DNA of 64,000 nt from Undaria pinnatifida (GCA_012845835.1 JABAKD010000001.1:8080832-8144831), one strand, 5' to 3'. Positions 1 through 11,285 are shown, counted from the stretch's first letter. The notes: generated by a model not told the origin, from the letters alone. Numbers and translations: made by a program.

Positions 1-827
1 ATCGCTGCGCCGTAACCGACTGGGAGCACTTTGTGCCAATGGTGCAGTGGGCCTCTGAACTTCTCGTACCGCGCACGTTTGGGATGCTCGCCGTACAAGG
101 CTTGGTTTGGTCGTGAGCCGACAACCCTGCTTGCGTCTGTCTCTGATCCGCGACCAAAACACTGTCGTGGATGCGGTCCCTCTCACCAATGACGCTGTCA
201 GAGCCATGGTCTGAGATCTGGCCGTTGCTGTGGATTCCATGCATAAACAGGTGGCACACCGCGTACAAGCCGTGCGGGCTGCCAGTAGGCCGCGTGAGAA
301 CAAAAGAGTGTTGCCGAACTTCGCGGTAGGGGATTACGTTCTGATGGCGCGAGTGCGACCGCCTGGGAACACGTCGAAAATGATGTCCACGTGGACGGGT
401 CCGTGGCGGGCACCCAATGCTACAGGTCTGCACGTCTTATAAGTCCAGGACATTTGTTAGCGGCAAGGTCACTAATGCCCATGCCGCGAAGCTCAAGTTC
501 TATAAGAACTCTTCCCTAGGAATCACCGATTACGTCCAAGACGCGTTCCAGTGCCTTTTTAACCTAGAGGAATTCTACATCGAAGAGCCGTCTGGTACCA
601 GGCGTGCCCCTAATGTGGCCTACGAGGCGTTGGTACAGTGGCAGGGCTTTTCGGAATCCGAGAAGTCGTAGGAGCCTCTAGCTAATCTGTACCACGATGC
701 CCCTACCTACAACGTGAAAAACCAGCATCCCTCCAGCTTTTCCCCTAACTACCAGGAAGGCAATTTTTCGACGTCACGATATTCACATCAGCTCTGGTGC
801 AGGGGCGCGGTTGTCGCCGCCTGCTGA
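1..827 (+). pseudogene. Decayed Ty3/gypsy chromovirus pol 3' end: integrase C-terminus and chromodomain
   Basis: The reading moves through all three forward frames and together matches the end of a Ty3/gypsy polyprotein. Bases 3-51 give TDWEHFVPMVQWA, typical of the integrase core end. One extra base near 52 shifts the frame, which continues as SYRARLGCSPYKAWFGREP. A second shift near 150 leads to the integrase C-terminal beta-barrel, ending in WTGPW (GPY/F-type motif) near 400. After a third shift around 405-440 comes a chromodomain (about 540-720) with ALVQWQGF and EPLANLYHDAP. There is an in-frame TGA at 212-214. The TAG at 669-671 sits where chromodomains have a conserved Trp before EPL, so it is most simply TGG changed to TAG. 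The frame closes at TGA 825-827. The 5' part lies outside the window. It is a dead copy; family assignment is strong, clade assignment rests on the chromodomain. Confidence 0.88.
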
Positions 828-2020
828 TGGTTACGTGGTGCGCTGAGTTACGTTTGATTCGCTTTCTTGAGACGAAAATGATGCGGAAACACGATGAATG
901 ACCATGAACGTTTAATATATGTTTGTGTACTGTGCTTCTTTTGCTTTAGCAGAGATTTCGGAGGAGCGTTTCGAACATGGCATCCGATCGTTAGTTGGTC
1001 AGAATGTTTTCAATGGTTGGGTGTATGTTGTGTTGCTTGAGATGCTGTCATAGTTGCTCTCAAGGTGGCCAACGAAATATCGTATGAGTTTGTCGTGCTG
1101 GTGTGTGTAACCTAAAAACATTTTTAAGCAGGTGGCATTTGTCTGTGGAACATTTGATTCCGTCTTATTGTGCCCTTATAGTTCCAGGCTTTAAAGGCGG
1201 CCCTGGTCAGTTCGCTGGCTGAGAGCACGACCGTCAAAATGTTTGCAACAGTAATTGTACCTTCTTTGTTGGCATTTAATATTCAGATATCTTGCGGTTG
1301 TATACTGCTTGCTTTTGTCACAGGTTTTAATCTGGACGCCGTATCTGCTTTTTACGATGGACGCATTTTGTGTTGTGGGGGCATTACACTAATCATGAGA
1401 AATCATGAGCGAGTAGCTTTTGCTGCATTTTTTTCTGATTATTTTATTGTACCTCGTTTGGGTGAAATATTAGCGAGGGTTTCTGGTGTTCATTTGCCGT
1501 GGATATTTCGGCTGTCTCTTTCTTTTCCTTTTGTCAAGTTTTCCCAAGTCCCTTCGGGTCCCTGGGTTACTTTGGGGGGTGCTGTGGCGTCTGGGGACCA
1601 TCCTTTGGCATATCCACGGGTTTAGTACTGATGCGCAGGCACGCATGTTGTTACGTGAACCGCAACATGTAACCGCTATTGGGAACCTCGCCTACTACGA
1701 GGCATACAATAAATCACCCTGTCTCTCTGCCTTCCTGTGTCATCGAGCTGGGTCCATCTACCAAGCCGGGGGCGAGACAATATGAGCCCCGGGATCCTGC
1801 TAACTACAGGGGTGTAGGTGTGGGTGTGTGTCTTGTGCGAGGGTCGCGAGATGCCCAAAATAAATGCTATAATGTACTTTCGATGCGAGATGTATATAAT
1901 CATACTTCAACGGGCATGGTATATCATTATCTTCCTTGAACGGCTCGAGGTCGACCAGATCTCGGGACATCAACTCGTTCGCGGCTGGGGAGGCGTCCTC
2001 GCGGTCATGTACGAAACCCA
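828..2020. other. No gene recognised; probable 3' flank or LTR of the gypsy remnant
   Basis: T-rich sequence follows the chromodomain stop. Several open frames exist (for example 1239-1625 on the plus strand), but they are hydrophobic by base composition and show no motif. The LTR of the upstream element should lie here; without its partner copy its borders cannot be seen. Confidence 0.4.
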
Positions 2021-2578
2021 TTGTGTCAGACTTCTCAGCCATTTACGGGAGCGCGAACAAGACTTACAACACCTCACCGGCTTCACATCCTCCGCCATTG
2101 GTCGGGCACCCCGTCACAACACCGCCAGTCCAACCGCTTATACCGGCAGATGCGCATCGGGGTCGCTCACCGCGAACTAGCACGGACCCAGGGCGATTCA
2201 GTTTTCGCTCCCGGGTACAGCCCCGTCTCGCGCACACTCTGGCTCCAGCGTTTCAGCTCTACTACCCTCCCCGCAAGGGCACACCTCTGGTACAAAGCCC
2301 GCGACGGTCTCTGGTGGTTGGGCAAGGTAGCCCATCGCGCCTCGACCGACAATTCTGCCGCCAACTCCTACATCATCCGCTTCCTCGATGACCCGGGGCC
2401 AATCAAGATCGACTTCCTGCCATCATCAAACAACACTTCACGGAGCGCCGTCCATGGACCCTGGTGCCTTCATCGTCATCAGGCCGGGGGACTGACTCGC
2501 GGTGTCCTACGCAGTGCCGATGGGCCCCGCGGAGCCCCCTTAGCAAGTGAGGAAATTGGCGTCTACCATACCAGGTAG
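2021..2578 (+). pseudogene. Retroelement-like open frame with WYKARDGLWWLGKV motif
   Basis: The plus frame is open for 185 codons; an overlapping frame at 1936-2391 is also open. The informative part is about 2281-2460: HLWYKARDGLWWLGKV, then IIRFLDDPGPIKIDF, then VHGPWCL. This Trp-rich, small-barrel-like pattern looks to me like a module near coding parts of LTR retrotransposons in protists. That is recollection and inference, not something the window proves. It sits between the gypsy remnant and a retroelement 3' end signature at 3139, so an element origin fits. No intact protease, RT or RNase H motif is visible nearby. A fragment of a host gene is the alternative. Confidence 0.35.
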
Positions 2579-3138
2579 TGTTTCACGTTTTTGTTTGTGT
2601 TTTCGTCTTGATCATGAGTTGTGACATCTTCAGGGTATAGTATAACTTCGTTGTTTCAGTTTCGAAGCCTTTAGGGGTGCTGTAACCTTGTCGCTTCCCC
2701 TGTTCGATATGGACTTTCACTATCCTTGATTTTTTTGTTTTGAACGTGTCTGTTTTCAGTTCGGATGTCACCTTTCTGGTGCCCCTATACCCACGCCCAT
2801 GCGTCCCAAGCACGACGATTCAGTTGCTGACTGGTACCCTGCAGTGCACGCTTTGTATTCCCCAGTTTAGGATCAACTTTTCTGGAGCCCCTTCCCTTGT
2901 ATGCTGCGTTTTCATACATCATTACTTTCTGCTTAGCACTCTGTTTAACAGTAGGTCCACGGATTAACCCCTGCCAGAGGCGTCTTAGCCTCAATCATCA
3001 ACTACGAGGTGTGGCTTGGTTTATAGCCTCATCAGCTGTCGTCGTTTTGAGTAGCAGTATCTTTGATCCACTTTCCGATTTCCTGGTGTCTTAGTTAGCC
3101 ATCACTATATCGTCGTTTGATCTGCATCTACGACTATT
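2579..3138. other. No gene recognised between retroelement fragments
   Basis: Short open frames on both strands overlap one another and carry no motif. The stretch is probably internal sequence of the element whose 3' end signature begins at 3139. The 9-mer TACCAGGTA occurs at 2568-2576, at its left edge. Confidence 0.35.
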
Positions 3139-3170
3139 CAGGGTGGGCCAATGTTATGGTGTTCCGCTTT
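3122..3170 (+). mobile_element. LTR-element 3' end signature (polypurine-like tract plus LTR start)
   Basis: CTGCATCTACGACTATT is followed by CAGGGTGGGC (3139-3148) and TGTTATGG (from 3152). The same order, a CTGCATATGCGACT-like block then CAGGGTGGGC then TGTTA, stands directly before LTRs at 18334 and 22233. On the minus strand it stands before the LTR ending at 14867. By comparison this is where a 3' LTR starts; its right end was not located. Confidence 0.5.
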
Positions 3171-4314
3171 TTACGCGCGATTTTTATGACCAATAGACCA
3201 ACCGCCCATCCCTGTTGATTAATTAAGGTCTGATTTATGTTATTCAACTATCGTGTGATTCGGATTCGATCGTGGGATCCGGAATCTGTAGTGCGATTAG
3301 GAAAACTGCCGTGCGATCTAGGATTGGTATGGCAAGACAGTATAATGAGCCAGGGAATCTGCTCAGTAATTACGAATATAACAATGGTAGCATCCTGTCT
3401 TGAGCCACGCCCCGCGCTGATTGGTCCAGATAATACAACCTCGCGTCAGCATTATGGCCGGTTTGGTGGTAGAAGAGCACTCGGACTCGATGTGAATGCC
3501 GGTGTTAGGCGTTGGTTATTACCTCTACTTCAAGTATGCAGCGCGTGGCCTTATGGAGTGTCCGACGTAGGCAGTTAGCAGCTTGCACTCAGGAGTTACG
3601 TTTGGCATGACGCTTTGTATGTCTTGCCAGTACGAGAGCCGGTACTTGTAGCTTGGCCGAAGCCAAGCTACCACTCCCCCCCCCCCCCTCCTCTCCTCCG
3701 TCAAGTCACTCTTGTACCCTGACCAAACCAAGCAAGTATTGCTCCTTAATAATAAGAAAGAACCATCATCTGGGTTATATACGGCTGCCAGCTGTGGCCT
3801 CGCGATAGACACACCTAACCCTAGCCCTAAGGATCCCGCAAGGTAATACCTTCACAGAATGACGCTCAACATTACTCACATTAGCAATAATGATAGTGCA
3901 GCGATCTAGAGACCTAGCAACTGTCGTGTCGTTTACAGGCGGTATTCCTCTTCATTTTCCTCATTTCGATGGTTGATTGTGTTGTAGTATGTCGCGCATC
4001 TGGACGCTTCATTTTGGCGAATAACGAAAGTCTACATGTGGTTAAACCAGCAAATATATACTACGGTAATACGGCATACCAGGTATATACTGTTGACGAA
4101 GAAAACGACCATCATCGTTAAGTTGACGTACAGCAAGCGATATATTGCAAGCCAAGAATGTTCATATTTATCCGACCAACCCTTCTGTTTGCCAGTAACA
4201 GTTTTGGGATCGGTTTAATTTAAATTAGCGACGCAGCATCAGCCGCAGAAACCTTGTGCACTTCTCTGAGATATCGTACGACATCAACCACCCAGTAGCT
4301 CCAATTCAACTAAT
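3171..4314. other. No gene recognised; poly-C tract at about 3679-3697
   Basis: The sequence presumably starts with the LTR entered at 3152. A C-tract is followed by TCCTCTCC-type pyrimidines. No open frame shows protein-like content, and no tandem array is visible. Confidence 0.35.
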
Positions 4315-4755
4315 ATGGTCTTCATGTTCCAACCCCCCTCCCTCCCGCCGCCCCTTCTCCGCCGCCCCCATCATCGCCTTAGACCTAGCACCACGCGTGC
4401 AGTAAGTTCTTGTTCATTTGTGCGACCGAAAACTGTTGAAAAATCCCCCCCTTTACCCCCCCCCCCCCTCAACCCCCCCCCGGCCCTCCGCTCACCGGTC
4501 ATACGACTACATACATAATAAACTGGTGCGTTCCACAGCCGTCAGATATTGTTCCCCTCAAAAACGGGTTTTATAGTTTCCGTGCACAGATTAGATCAAC
4601 ATCACCCTGTCGACCCTGGTACAAGCTAGTTCTAGGGGGGGTCGCCGACCTACTATGTCCTCGATGAGGACATACACCCAGTAACACGCGTGATCGGAGT
4701 ATCACACACAGCTTGCGAAGACGACTTCCGACAAAAACTTCGATCTCACAACAGT
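4315..4755 (-). repeat. G-tract repeat family, diverged minus-strand copy
   Basis: Read on the minus strand, the copy has the family order: nested palindrome head (4703-4748), the CGATCACGCGT segment, a GGTCGGCGA block, a GTTGATC segment, AACTATAAAACCCGTTTT with GGGGAACAA, then poly-G runs (seen as C runs at 4325-4490). The terminal TAGACCTAGCACCACGCG lies at 4381-4398. It is clearly older than the copies at 9.3, 19 and 55 kb. Confidence 0.7.
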
Positions 4756-5671
4756 ACTCGTACTGTATTTATTTTGATTTTTCACCACAGGTATATATAA
4801 TACACTAAGGCTGTGCTGCTAGTCTGTTGTGCTGTGCTCTCGCTGACATCGAATGTGGTGATCGATCCGACAGTTACATTTCCATTCATCGTGCTGAGTT
4901 CTTCGTTGGCTGCTGCTGTACCGCAACTCTGATCTGAGGTGTTTTTTTTGGAAAAAATGCTTTCGAGAAAACTTTGCGCATTGCCAAGCACGCTTCCAGA
5001 CTACCGTATACTCGCGTAAATAATCCTCTGCTTCACAGTTTTCAAGCACTCTGCAATGGTACGACAGGGAAAGCAGTGGGATATACTTCGTACAACAGTA
5101 TTAGGTGGCAATAATAGTGCGATGGGTCGGCAGGGCCCCTTAAGCAAGCGGACGAATTTTGATCCTTATCAACGGACCTTCCTTAACGTGTGCCCAATCG
5201 TTTATCTGAACCCAATGTTAGTCTGACACTTGGGAAGCACATTCGTACAAATAATAACCATGATATTAACATTCACAATATTAACAATAACTCGTTTTTT
5301 TTTTGTAACACACGTGGCGGCTTTCAAGCGGGAGCCAATCAATGAAGTAACGATGAAGGCCGCGATAAATGGTGGCTACCAAACTCAAGGCCGAGAGGAG
5401 ATGAGAAAGAAAAAAAAGGGAGCCCGTATAGATCTGTCGTTGCGAGATGTTGTGTAGGATCTGTATAAAAAGGGTACAGACAGGTCTCTTGCATATAAAG
5501 GGTACATATCCAAACACTGGAACCGTGCAGATCGCTCGGCTCCCAGGACCAAGGCTACGTACGGTAGGACGGTCATGTTTTAGGCCACTTTTTTCAGCGG
5601 GTCAGTAGCGTTCACCGCGCGAGAGAGGCGATTACGGCGTCTCCGTTTCGCGATATGCACCGCCACATCCA
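4756..5671. other. No gene recognised
   Basis: Overlapping short frames on both strands give compositionally biased peptides. No splice-bounded coding exon, repeat copy or RNA gene was recognised here. Confidence 0.35.
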
Positions 5672-5885
5672 ACTGCTGTTACTGTTACTGTTACTCTAGG
5701 CCAAGTAAGTGACTGTTACTGTTACTGTTGCTACTGTTACTGTTACTGTTGCTGTTACGGTAACTCTAGGCCAACTTAAGTAAGTTAAAATAAGTTAAAT
5801 AAGTTAAAATAATTGAAGCAAGCTAGACTAGAGTAAGCAAGTAAGTTAGAGTGAGGACTGCAAGAAAAAGTAAGGAAGAGTAAGG
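5672..5885. repeat. Hexanucleotide (TGTTAC)n microsatellite followed by AAGTAAGTTA-type repeats
   Basis: Two runs of TGTTAC, with TGTTGC variants, lie at about 5675-5696 and 5711-5765. Each ends in a CTCTAGGCCAA segment. From about 5775 a degenerate AAGTAAGTTA/AAATAAGTTA array continues to about 5885. Nothing protein-like is present. Confidence 0.85.
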
Positions 5886-6068
5886 ACACATGCTACGGTA
5901 GAAGTGCACCCCTTTTGTTTTTTGTTTTCTGAGAGTTCCTCACGTATGGATGTTAGACCTCTCCCGAACGCCGACGATTGGGAGACAACAAGCGCTGCTA
6001 CCAGATAGAGGGACAATCCCATGGCCTACTGTAGCTAGGTATAACACGATTGATCAAGGCTGCGGCTG

Positions 6069-6556
6069 TTCACCATCATGCTATCATACTATCATGCTAT
6101 CATACTATCACACTATCATACTATCATACTATGATGCTATCATACTATCATCATACTATCATACTATCACACTATCATACTATCATACTATCATACTATC
6201 ATACCATCATACCATCATACTATCATGCTATCATACTATCATACCATCATACCATCATACCATCATACTATCATACTATCGTACTATCATACATACTATC
6301 ATACTGCCATACTATCATATTATCACACCATACAAGCAGAGTATTATACTATCATACTATCATACTATCATACTATCATACTATCATGCTATCATACCAT
6401 CATGCTATCGTACTATCATCATACTATCATACTATCACACCATGCATACTATCATACCATACATACTATCATACTATCATACCATGCATACTATCATACC
6501 ACACATTTTATCATACTATCATACCATGCATACTATCATACTATCGTACTATCAAT
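6069..6556. repeat. Octanucleotide microsatellite (CTATCATA)n, nearly 490 bp
   Basis: The 8-base unit CTATCATA and one-base variants (CCATCATA, CTATCACA, CTATCGTA, CTATCATG) fill the interval. All three forward frames stay open because 8 is not a multiple of 3. The frames therefore encode the same period-8 peptide of His, Thr, Ile, Leu, Ser and Tyr; this is a by-product of the repeat, not a gene. Confidence 0.95.
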
Positions 6557-7339
6557 ATCGCGCGAGTGACTCTGTACCTCCTTGACAAAATCACTGCTGT
6601 GTCGGTGATGTTTTTGGTGCAAGACAGCTAACCATCCCTTTTAGAATTAATATCGTCGAGAACGTTGAACAGCACGAAAATAAAGGAACAAGGGGGGTCA
6701 CTCGCGCGAGTGACTTCGAGCCACTGCCAAAAAAAATGTCCAAAAGGGACCCCTCCCCCCCCACCGCAGGACCGTAGCATTGATTGGTCGAAAATGTTTA
6801 AAAAAAAAAACGAAATTCCGACGATTTTGGGTTAAAGGAGTCCCGTCATCCAGAACAACCATTTTCCCCAAAAAGTACTACACTATGCCTGCTATCGTAG
6901 CACGCGTCTGATAAATCTTTGAGTCTGTTGCTGATTGCGGTGTATCTAGTGACTCTCGCGCGAGTGGTCTCAACTCGGTGGCGCAGCGAACACGGGGTTG
7001 CCCCCTCTCCCACGGCCTTCGTCGAACCCGGGGTTCCTCATTATTATTGAGTTTTTGTTGCATCCACCAAAAGATACGACGTCCGTTTTGGACCCAAATC
7101 ACGCGATCAGCACAACAACCGAGATGTGCCTCCTCCTTTTGTTGACCGCGAATCGAAGTGAACAGAACCGTCCTTCGCGGGTGTCGCATGACCTAAACTA
7201 GCCACCCTCTAAGGCGGAAGGCCGAGTTGTTTCGTGTGCTGGATGCTGCAATCGTCAATTATGAGCGTTTTCCCTCAAGAAGAGAGCAATCAAACATTCA
7301 TTGCGAAGCATTGTGGGGTCCCTTATATACCGTTGTTCC
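6557..7339. other. No gene; fragments of dispersed repeats around a GC-rich palindrome
   Basis: GTCACTCGCGCGAGTGAC is a perfect 18-bp palindrome at 6697-6714; half copies lie at about 6553 and 6950. A segment near 6808-6900 (TTCCGACGATTTTGGGTTAA, then GTCATCCAGAA) recurs at 7655-7710, 39838-39860 and 40110-40140. The open frame at 6878-7189 on the minus strand has no recognisable content. Confidence 0.5.
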
Positions 7340-7434
7340 TTAACCCCTCGACAACTGGAAACCCGTTTTTGGGGACATATTACTTGGAACTATTAATAGT
7401 ATAGGGAGGGGTTTAGAGGCTCTGAAGCGGTTAA
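7340..7434 (+). mobile_element. TTAA-flanked miniature inverted-repeat element, 95 bp
   Basis: The element runs from TTAACCCCTCGACAACTGG to CTCTGAAGCGGTTAA. The inner segment, CCCGTTTTTGGGGACA and AGTATAGGGAGGGGTTT, matches at least eight other copies in the window. TTAA at both borders is the target-site signature of piggyBac- and Kolobok-type DNA transposons. It has no coding capacity. Confidence 0.75.
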
Positions 7435-7459
7435 TGCGGGGTTTCTGACAAAGGGCCAG

Positions 7460-7780
7460 GCGCGTGCTACGGTAGAGGGGTTTACCGTTTTGTTTCCGAG
7501 GCTCTTAGCCACTTGATGAGTTCTTTACTATTCGTAGTATAAAACCCTTCTGAGGCAAAAAACTAATTTTGAGGAAACTGAAATTGCAATCCGATGACCA
7601 GCCTCATGGCCTACGTAGGTATGAAAAGTATTCACATTATGCAAAATTAAAACGTTTTTTTTCGGCGATTTTTGGTCAAGGAGCCCCGTCATTTAGAAAA
7701 TATGTTTGCCAAAAAAGTGCTCTCCCTCTGCCGTGGCACGAGTTGCCACGTACTGTACAGATCCACATTCGTTCACGGTC
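7460..7780. other. No gene; dispersed-repeat pieces
   Basis: GCGTGCTACGGTAGAGG at 7463 belongs to a short family (GTGCACCTCTACCGTAGC in reverse) also seen at about 5891, 35890 and 40082. The 7655-7710 segment matches 40110-40140. No protein-like frame is evident. Confidence 0.4.
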
Positions 7781-7935
7781 ACGTAGTAGAGAGAAGTACC
7801 GCTCAGCAGAACAGGGCGATGAGAAAACCAGAGAACGAGGTCCAAGAAACTACGTCGACACACGACGCTTATGGGAATACGTGGAAGTGTGGTGAGCTAA
7901 AGCTTTATTTTTCCCCATCCGCCGGAGGATTAAGA
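7781..7935 (-). repeat. Dispersed repeat that hosts the TTAA MITE elsewhere; empty-site copy
   Basis: On the minus strand it reads AATCCTCCGGCGGATGGGG, then AATAAAGCTTTAGCTCACC and ACACTTCCACGTATT. The copies at 40400-40660 and 58437-58700 share both sides of this text but carry a ~90-bp TTAA MITE exactly at the position of TTTA here. This copy is therefore the unoccupied form. Confidence 0.75.
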
Positions 7936-8594
7936 AGAAAAAAAAAAAAAAAAAGTATGTAGCCTGTGAAAGTAACTATTTTGGCCCTCAGGGATAGCAA
8001 CCCAAAAAGCAACCCGTTTAGTGCGCGGTTTTTGTCTACTTGCTAGGAGGAGGCGAGCGTGATGTCCAGTGTAGCTGTAAAAAAGAGTGTAGTCATCGTC
8101 ACGATGGGCGCGCCATTCATCTCCTTACATTGCACTTTGAGCATGTATACACATATATAGAACATATATACATAAATATCCTCCTTGCCCGGCAGGTTTC
8201 GTCACAAACTCGATATTGTCTCGGTTTTTCTTTCGAAGAAGAGCCACTTCACCTACGAGTAAACAGTTTTTTTTTGTGCGTTGTGAGGCTCATAAAAAGA
8301 GCCTTATGTCCTGTGTATCATACCAGTTTTTGAGGTGGGATACTATTATTTTCGCAAAAGAGGGACGCGATATATATATATGTACATATCCTGTCACCCA
8401 AGAAACCCGCGCTGGTTTGTGTGAGCGATAGTCAAATCGTTACATTTTTTTTCGACAAGTCTTCTCTCGGGAGTCTCGAAAAGGTTCTACTGTATGGAGT
8501 GTATGATCATACTGGTATAAAACATCCCGATGCGGTTATCTTGAAGTTTGTGCAGAAAAACACCGTTTCCCACGTATCAATTTATATAAAAATT
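7936..8594. other. No gene recognised; A-tract and TATA-rich sequence
   Basis: An A run lies at 7937-7954 and TATATA blocks lie near 8150-8180 and 8370. Short frames give no recognisable peptide. Confidence 0.35.
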
Positions 8595-9110
8595 AATTGC
8601 ACTACAGCTTTGAGATCGGAGATTTCGTCGAAAATCATATTCGCAAGCTGTGTGTGATACTCCGATCGCGCGTATTCCGGCGTGTGTGTGTCCTTATCAA
8701 GGATATACATAGGTCGGCGACTCCCCTTAGAACTAGCTTTTGTACCAGGATCAACAAGTACCAGGTTCAACAGGGTGGTGTTGATCAATCTGTGCACGGA
8801 AACTATAAATTTATCTTTTTTGAGGGGGACAAAATCTAACGACTATCTATGGAAAGCACTACAGTTTATTTTGAATATATCCTGTAGTCGTATGACCTTT
8901 GAGGGGAGGACGGGGTTTTAAGGGCAGGGGGGGGTCAACATTTTTAGGTCGCACAGGAGCTTACTGCACGCGCGGCGCTAGGTTTAGGCGACTGTGGGGG
9001 CGGCGGGGGAGGGGGGAAGGATGTGTGTGTGTTGGGGGGGGGGGGGGGGCATCCAAATTATTTCTGCGTTTGGAAGCAGGGGGGGGGGGGGGGGCGGAGG
9101 TGGATGGGAT
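8595..9110 (+). repeat. G-tract repeat family, diverged plus-strand copy
   Basis: The nested-palindrome head (about 8603-8655) leads into GTGTGTGATACTCCGATCGC, the GGTCGGCGACTCCCCTT block (about 8711), GTGCACGGAAACTATAAA, then poly-G runs at 9029-9048 and 9080-9095. A GCTAGGTTTAGGCGAC segment lies at about 8978. The order is the same as in the 9.3, 19 and 55 kb copies. Confidence 0.75.
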
Positions 9111-9299
9111 CAAAAGATCCCACCTGCGTGCTAAATGCAGACGCCCAATATTTCAAATATAAACTATGAGGTGCATGGGAGAAAAATAACATTATGTGAT
9201 GCTGTTTCTACGTTAATGTTAATGGTTTTCGTGTAATATGAGTACCACTAATGATACTCATGGTACTGTACATACCCACATATATATATTATAAAAAAT

Positions 9300-10930
9300 G
9301 AAAATACACTCCAGCTGTGAGATCGAATATTTTGTCGGAACTCATCTTTGCAAGCTGTGTGTGATACTCCGATCGCGCGTACTACGAGTTGTGTGTCCTC
9401 ATTAGGGATATAGGTCGGCGACTCCCCTTGCAACTACAGTGTAGCTATCAGGGTCAACAGGATGATGTTAGTCAGTCTGTGCGCGGAAACTATAAAACCC
9501 GTTTCTGAGGGGGACAAAATCTGACAGCTGTGGAAGGAAATGCATCCGTTCATCAAGTGAATCCTGTAAGTCGAATAACCGTTGAGGGGAGGGCGAAGTT
9601 TTGAAGGACGTGGGGGCCTGGTTTTGATCAAAAGGGAGCGGGGGAAGCGGGGGGGCGGGGGGGGGGGGGGGGCGGACGGGCGGGCAATTTGAGCGTGGAA
9701 ACTATAAATCCTTCAAGGGGATAAATCTGACGGTTTTAGAAAAAAAAAAAAAAAAATGCACCAGTTCATCATGGGGGGGGGGGGGGGTTTGGGGCGGGGG
9801 TGGGGCGGGTGGGGCAGCTCAATCTGTGCGTGGAAACTATGCATTCTCTTAAGGGGATAAATGTGACGGTTTTGGAGAGAATGCACCAGTTTATCATGTA
9901 TATCCTGTAAGTCGTACAATACGTGAGTAGAGGGCGGAGTGTTCGAGGGGGTGGGGGTGGGATGGGGTGGGGGAAGGGGGGGGGGGGGGGGAGGTAGGGG
10001 GGGGGGGGGAAGGGGGAGGGGGAGGGGGGGGGGGGGGCAGGTAGAGGGGGGGGGGGGGGGGGGAAGGGGGGGGGGGGGGGGGCGGAAGGGCTTAAGGTGG
10101 CATATATGTAGGGGTTTGCTATACGTGTGGTGCTAGGTCTAGGCAATGGTGCGGGTGGTGGAGGGGGGGGGGGGGAGGGGGGGGGGGGGGGGCGGAAGGG
10201 CTTTAGGTGGCATAGATGTAGGGGTTTGCTACACGTGTGGTGCTAGGTCTAGGCAATGGTGCGGGTGGTGGGGAAGGAGGGGACGTTCGGGGCGGGGGCG
10301 GGGGGCGGGGGGGGGTGAAAGCAGCGGCGTGGATGGCTCTAGAAAATAATGAGGTGATATGCAGTGCGTGAAGTGTTTGTTAATCTGGCGGATTTCGATA
10401 TTATTAGGTGGGGCGTTTGAGCAAGGGAGAGCGAGAAGGGGGGGGGGAAAGGGTTTTTTAGGAGGTTTAGGTCACACATAATATTCAAATACACTCCAGG
10501 TGTGCGATCAAAGATATGTAGGGGCTTGCTATACGCGTGGTGCTAGGTCTAGGCGATCGTACTGGTGGTGGGAAAAGAGTGGGCGTTGGAGGGGGGGGGT
10601 GAGGGGGGTTGGGGGAAATATTGAAAACTACGTCATGGATGGTCAGAAAGATAATGACGTGATATCAACTGCGTAGAGGTGTTTATTACTCTGGCCGATT
10701 TCGATTGTAAGTGGGGCGTTTGAACAACCTAGGCGGAAAAAAAAATAAAAAAGGGGGGGGGGGGGGGGGGGATCGGGGGATGGGGGGGGGGAGGGGTGAG
10801 GGGTTTGTAACAAGAGGGATCGGGGGAGGGGGAGGGGAGGGGGGGGGGGGGGGGGCGTTTCAATATGTGCGCGGAAACTATAAATCTTTATAGGGGACAA
10901 ACCTGACGGTTGTAGCAAGAAGACATCCCT
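9300..10930 (+). repeat. G-tract repeat family, long plus-strand copy with internal duplications
   Basis: The palindrome head lies at 9308-9355. It is followed by GTGATACTCCGATCGCGCG, GGTCGGCGACTCCCCTTGC, TGTGCGCGGAAACTATAAA, a FIXED-order GGGGGACAAAATCTGACAG block and GATCAAAAGGGAGCGGG. Between poly-G runs of roughly 10-25 bases, two sub-modules repeat. One is GTGGAAACTATAAATCC with GGGGATAAATCTGACGG (about 9690, 9825, 10865). The other is GGTGCTAGGTCTAGGC (about 10127, 10237, 10538). Long Gly, Pro or Arg frames here come only from the G runs. Confidence 0.85.
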
Positions 10931-11072
10931 TTATATCATCTGCCTGGTAATGTTTACTTTTCTAGAAAGTTTGATGTTAGATTCAGTATGCAACACAGTG
11001 TTTAGGTGTAGTGAACAACGCGTTAAATCTTCAAAATTTGTTCTTGTACATGGATCGAAAGCTAGAATATTT
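10931..11072. other. Short unassigned spacer
   Basis: AT-rich spacer between the G-tract copy and the tandem duplication; nothing recognised. Confidence 0.3.
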
Positions 11073-11285
11073 GTAGTTACCATTACTTTCTGACATCGCT
11101 AATTATAAGAAAAAAATACGTATTGCCAAATACAACAGGCGAGGTGATGTGGTCATGCACTGTCACCGCCATCATGTAGTTACCATTATTTTCTGACATC
11201 GCTAATTATAAGAAAGGGATACGAATTGCCAAGTACAACATGCGAGGTGATGTGGTCATGCAATGTCACCGCCATTGAGCACTAG
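11073..11285. repeat. 103-bp direct tandem duplication
   Basis: GTAGTTACCATTACTTTCTG at 11073 is repeated at 11176 with few changes. Each unit ends in GATGTGGTCATGCANTGTCA and CCGCCAT. The unit end, GGCGAGGTG with GTCACC, is also part of the array that follows. Confidence 0.85.

Noticed and set aside
6050-6631. Three long overlapping plus frames rich in Tyr, His, Ile and Ser
   Set aside because: They are the same octanucleotide repeat read in three frames; not a protein.
9769-10349. Pro- and Gly-rich open frames on both strands
   Set aside because: Produced by poly-G runs in a dispersed repeat; the same runs vary in length between copies.
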